NCBI GenBank assembly: GCA_964464895.1
Contig: CAYXGY010000001.1
Span: forward strand, 500,351 to 564,350
Source: Helicobacter_D sp964464895
GTDB lineage: Bacteria; Campylobacterota; Campylobacteria; Campylobacterales; Helicobacteraceae
Reading direction: 5' to 3'
Length of the DNA stretch: 64,000 nt
Under the pieces are notes generated by a model that saw only the letters and a program-made list of their open reading frames with translations, made no database searches and was not told the origin of the DNA. The number at the start of each line of letters is the position of its first letter. Positions within the stretch are counted from its first letter, which is position 1. The translations under genes were made by a program, and so were the position numbers. Shown here one piece after another: positions 62,631 through 64,000 of this stretch.

Positions 62631-62682
62631 CTTAGCTCCTTTTAGGGCTAAAATTTTACCACAGGGTGCGAACCTGTGGTAA
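62607..62682 (+). ncRNA. Candidate antitoxin RNA, copy 1
   Basis: Predicted RNA of about 75 nt complementary to codons 1-8 of the peptide, its ribosome binding site and the leader. It contains hairpin AAGATGA/TCATCTT (62608-62614, 62627-62633) and ends in a 10-bp hairpin (62656-62665 with 62673-62682). The 5' end is set from the promoter; the 3' end is a guess at the last hairpin, which lacks a T-run. Confidence 0.65.
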
Positions 62683-62699
62683 CACCCTGCATTATTATA
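62671..62699 (-). promoter_or_regulatory. Toxin promoter and leader hairpin, copy 1
   Basis: -10 box TATAAT at 62699-62694 (minus strand); start near 62687 and a leader of about 57 nt. The leader opens with a 10-bp hairpin (62682-62656), one arm of which can instead pair with the mRNA 3' end. No clear -35 box, as is common here. Confidence 0.6.
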
Positions 62700-62877
62700 C
62701 TTCAAAATCCACAAAATAGATTTAATTTTAATTGTTTTTACAAATTATAAGATTCTAGGGTTTCTGTATGTAAGTTTTAGACTTGCGAGTGCGGGCAATG
62801 CTTTGCAATGAGAGATTAAACGAGAATACCACAGGTTAAATTCATCTTGAACCCTGCAAAGCAGGGTTAGGCTTACG

Positions 62878-62946
62878 CTAATAAGCCTTGACAACGATAA
62901 TACAAAGTAGTATAATCGCGCACAAGATGAATCTGATGACAATCAT
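62878..62946 (-). CDS. Candidate type I toxin peptide, copy 2 (22 aa)
   Basis: ATG 62946 follows AAAGGAG (62958-62952) by 5 nt. The peptide reads MIVIRFILCAI then ILLCIIVVKAY. Against copy 1 the changes are Leu3 to Val, Leu4 to Ile, Lys5 to Arg and Val9 to Cys, with a silent change at Ile2: hydrophobicity and the positive charge are kept. Codons 10-22 are identical, probably because they also carry the antisense promoter. The start codon again lies in an AAGATGA/TCATCTT hairpin (62949-62943 with 62930-62924). Interpretation as for copy 1. Confidence 0.78.
   Translation of the reverse strand: MIVIRFILCAIILLCIIVVKAY
62888..62916 (+). promoter_or_regulatory. Antisense RNA promoter inside toxin ORF, copy 2
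   Basis: Identical to copy 1: TTGACA (62888-62893), 17 bp, TATAAT (62911-62916), antisense within the peptide ORF. Confidence 0.8.
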
Positions 62947-62998
62947 CTTAGCTCCTTTGGGGCTAAAATTTTGCCACAGGGGTAACGACCTGTGGCAA
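62923..62998 (+). ncRNA. Candidate antitoxin RNA, copy 2
   Basis: Predicted antisense RNA covering the start, ribosome binding site and leader of toxin copy 2. The final hairpin is TTGCCACAGG/CCTGTGGCAA (62971-62980, 62989-62998); against copy 1 an A-T pair became G-C, preserving the stem. Ends are approximate. Confidence 0.65.
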
Positions 62999-63016
62999 TT
63001 ACCCTGCATTATTATA
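62987..63016 (-). promoter_or_regulatory. Toxin promoter and leader hairpin, copy 2
   Basis: -10 box TATAAT at 63016-63011 on the minus strand, leader hairpin below it. The leader segment at 62996-62987 can pair over 9 nt (one G-U) with the 3' segment at 62837-62828. Confidence 0.6.
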
Positions 63017-63203
63017 CTTCAAAATAGATTTAATTTTAATTGTTTTTACAAATTATAAGGTTTTAGATTGCGAGTGTGGGCGTTGCTTGACGCAATAGTA
63101 AAATTTAAGTGTATTCAAAGGGACTACTTTAATTATAAGCAGAATCTTGGCTGAAGCTAAATATTAAGTGATTTTAGAGAAATGCAATAATAGAGGAAAG
63201 AAA

Positions 63204-63233
63204 GAAAAATGATGAGGAGGGATTCCTCATCAT
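63204..63233 (-). terminator. Rho-independent terminator of the porin gene
   Basis: On the minus strand ATGATGAGGA-ATCCC-TCCTCATCAT forms a perfect 10-bp stem (63233-63209) followed by TTTTC. It begins 6 nt after the stop codon. The remaining bases 63101-63203 show no gene. Confidence 0.85.
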
Positions 63234-63238
63234 CTTGA

Positions 63239-64000
63239 CTAGAAGCTGTATTTAACTTCTACCCTTGTTCTTTCTCTTGTTTCATCTTTATTTGCTCTAT
63301 AAGTATAAGGTACAGCAACATTACTATTATTAATGCTGTATTCATCTCTATCTTTTCCATCAGCATCTGTTGTCAAATAAGCGAAGAATCCAGAGATTGT
63401 CAAGTTTTTGTTGTGTTTCCAGCTTACTCTTGGAGTGATTTCCATAAAGTCTATGTCTTTGATTGTTGTACCATTAGAATTATCAACTGAGTTATTACCC
63501 CATACGAAATCTAGTCCGATTCTTAGTCTCTCATCAATCATTTTATAGCCCACTGCAGCATAGAATACTGTAAGAGACTGTTCTGTGTCAAAGCCACCAA
63601 TACCTCTAGGCAATAATGCAGAAGTGCTTACACCTGTTGCATTGTTTTGCCACCAGATTGCTCCAGCCCAAGTATCTGTGAAGAGGTTGCCATCATCGTT
63701 AAGTGTTACTGCTGTTCCATCTTGGAAGTTCATTGCATAACCGATTTTTGCATCTAGTGGTAAATCATATTCTTTGGTGAAGTCTGCACCTAAGTTGATT
63801 AAGAATAAGTCGTTTGCGCCTGCAATGTTTGCTTTTCTAGGATTATTACCAATTTGTAAATCATTAATACCAACAACACTTGGGTGCAATGCAGCAAATA
63901 CACTATCATTATCATTGTTCAAAGAAGCAATTGCATATTTAATGCTAGCATTGAAAGTTGCATCATTCCAAGAAAGGTCAAGCACACCCAAACCATCTAC
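63239..64000 (-). CDS. Major outer membrane porin (MOMP family), C-terminal part
   Basis: The last 253 codons of a gene whose start lies beyond base 64000; the frame is open to the window end. The sequence alternates short amphipathic beta strands (LFLINLGADFTKEY, DAKIGYAMNFQDG, LTVFYAAVGYKMIDERLRIGLDFVWG) and ends RTRVEVKYSF, with the terminal Phe recognised by the outer-membrane assembly machinery. It resembles the MOMP/PorA porins of Campylobacter and enterohepatic Helicobacter, which let small solutes through the outer membrane. A strong terminator follows. Confidence 0.88.
   Translation of the reverse strand, partial: VDGLGVLDLSWNDATFNASIKYAIASLNNDNDSVFAALHPSVVGINDLQIGNNPRKANIAGANDLFLINLGADFTKEYDLPLDAKIGYAMNFQDGTAVTLNDDGNLFTDTWAGAIWWQNNATGVSTSALLPRGIGGFDTEQSLTVFYAAVGYKMIDERLRIGLDFVWGNNSVDNSNGTTIKDIDFMEITPRVSWKHNKNLTISGFFAYLTTDADGKDRDEYSINNSNVAVPYTYRANKDETRERTRVEVKYSF

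Larger units (their letters stand above)
62511..62810. repeat. Tandem duplicated locus, copy 1
   Basis: About 300 bp that recur 316 bp downstream (62827-63100) with roughly nine of ten bases identical in the core. Each copy carries a 22-codon peptide gene on the minus strand, an internal antisense promoter on the plus strand and the same set of hairpins. The right end has a degenerate shared tail (TTGCGAGTGCGGGC). Confidence 0.85.
62827..63100. repeat. Tandem duplicated locus, copy 2
   Basis: Second copy of the unit at 62511-62810, same orientation. It lacks a short piece present in copy 1 near 62708-62716 and has clustered substitutions in the first codons of the peptide and in the leader loop, but keeps every promoter and stem. 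Confidence 0.85.

Noticed and set aside
62611..62682. Plus-strand 23-codon ORF starting MNLSSIILAP opposite toxin copy 1
   Set aside because: It has no ribosome binding site, starts only a few bases after the predicted RNA start, and copy 2 diverges through a frame change after ten codons. The plus-strand RNA is better read as non-coding antisense.
62511..63100. CRISPR array or simple mobile-element ends in the duplicated region
   Set aside because: Only two long units, no short regular repeats with spacers, no transposase gene and no target-site duplication; peptide and promoters explain the conservation.

Overview
The window reads as a chromosomal segment of an enterohepatic-type Helicobacter (Campylobacterota). 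The basis is low G+C content, the block glyQ / Nif3 gene / RpoN-chaperone gene / waaA / pseudouridine synthase and the block tatD / ribE / flhX (both known from H. pylori), a periplasmic nitrate reductase operon start, a carboxynorspermidine decarboxylase, a Campylobacter/Helicobacter-type major outer membrane protein, and flagellar genes behind sigma-54 promoters. It comes from a draft assembly: a run of 10 N lies at 40747-40756.

Layout. 1-3.1 kb: nap operon (napG start, napA) behind an FNR/CRP-like box. 3.1-6.7 kb: ankyrin protein, metallophosphatase, phosphate transporter, YqeY-like protein. 6.7-19 kb: mostly plus-strand housekeeping run (flgH, thrC, glyQ, nif3, flgZ, waaA, rluA family, MTHFR family, yeiH, ftsW, dnaQ-like, nspC). 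19-20.4 kb: three small membrane proteins. 20.4-26 kb: yejABEF peptide importer. 26-28 kb: selD, whose reading frame runs through an in-frame UGA that must be read as selenocysteine, and a divergent TauE-type permease. 28-33.4 kb: valS, fliW, UvrD-like helicase. 33.6-40.4 kb: ccdA, TRAP transporter dctPQM, ppa, adk, aspS. 40.4-44.3 kb: large autotransporter behind a poly-G promoter, flanked by dispersed repeats. 44.3-49.3 kb: PerR-type regulator and the minus-strand operon tatA-argS-fabD-mqnB-sixA-yhcH. 49.4-58.5 kb: chemoreceptor, uvrA, htpG, dgkA, YhbP-like protein, mnmA. 58.5-62 kb: flgG, flgG2, flhX, ribE, tatD. 62.2-63.1 kb: tRNA-His, tRNA-Pro and a tandem duplicated locus. 63.2-64 kb: 3' part of a porin gene.

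The most notable locus is the tandem duplication at 62.5-63.1 kb. On the minus strand each copy has a strong ribosome binding site and a 22-codon, very hydrophobic peptide ending in Lys-Ala-Tyr, too short for routine ORF calling. Inside each peptide ORF, on the opposite strand, sits a perfect consensus promoter (TTGACA, 17 bp, TATAAT) that would make an antisense RNA over the start codon, ribosome binding site and leader. A leader hairpin is kept by a compensatory base-pair change, the start codon lies in a conserved hairpin, and the 5' and 3' ends of the mRNA are complementary. This is the organisation of a type I toxin-antitoxin system; the peptide resembles Ibs toxins in its end and composition, while the layout resembles AapA/IsoA of H. 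pylori.

Other points worth attention are the selenoprotein SelD with a candidate bacterial SECIS hairpin, the probably phase-variable promoter of the autotransporter (an assembly break falls in it), two sigma-54 flagellar promoters, a well-placed FNR-like site for nap, and AT-rich palindromes over the promoters of the ankyrin gene and of perR.
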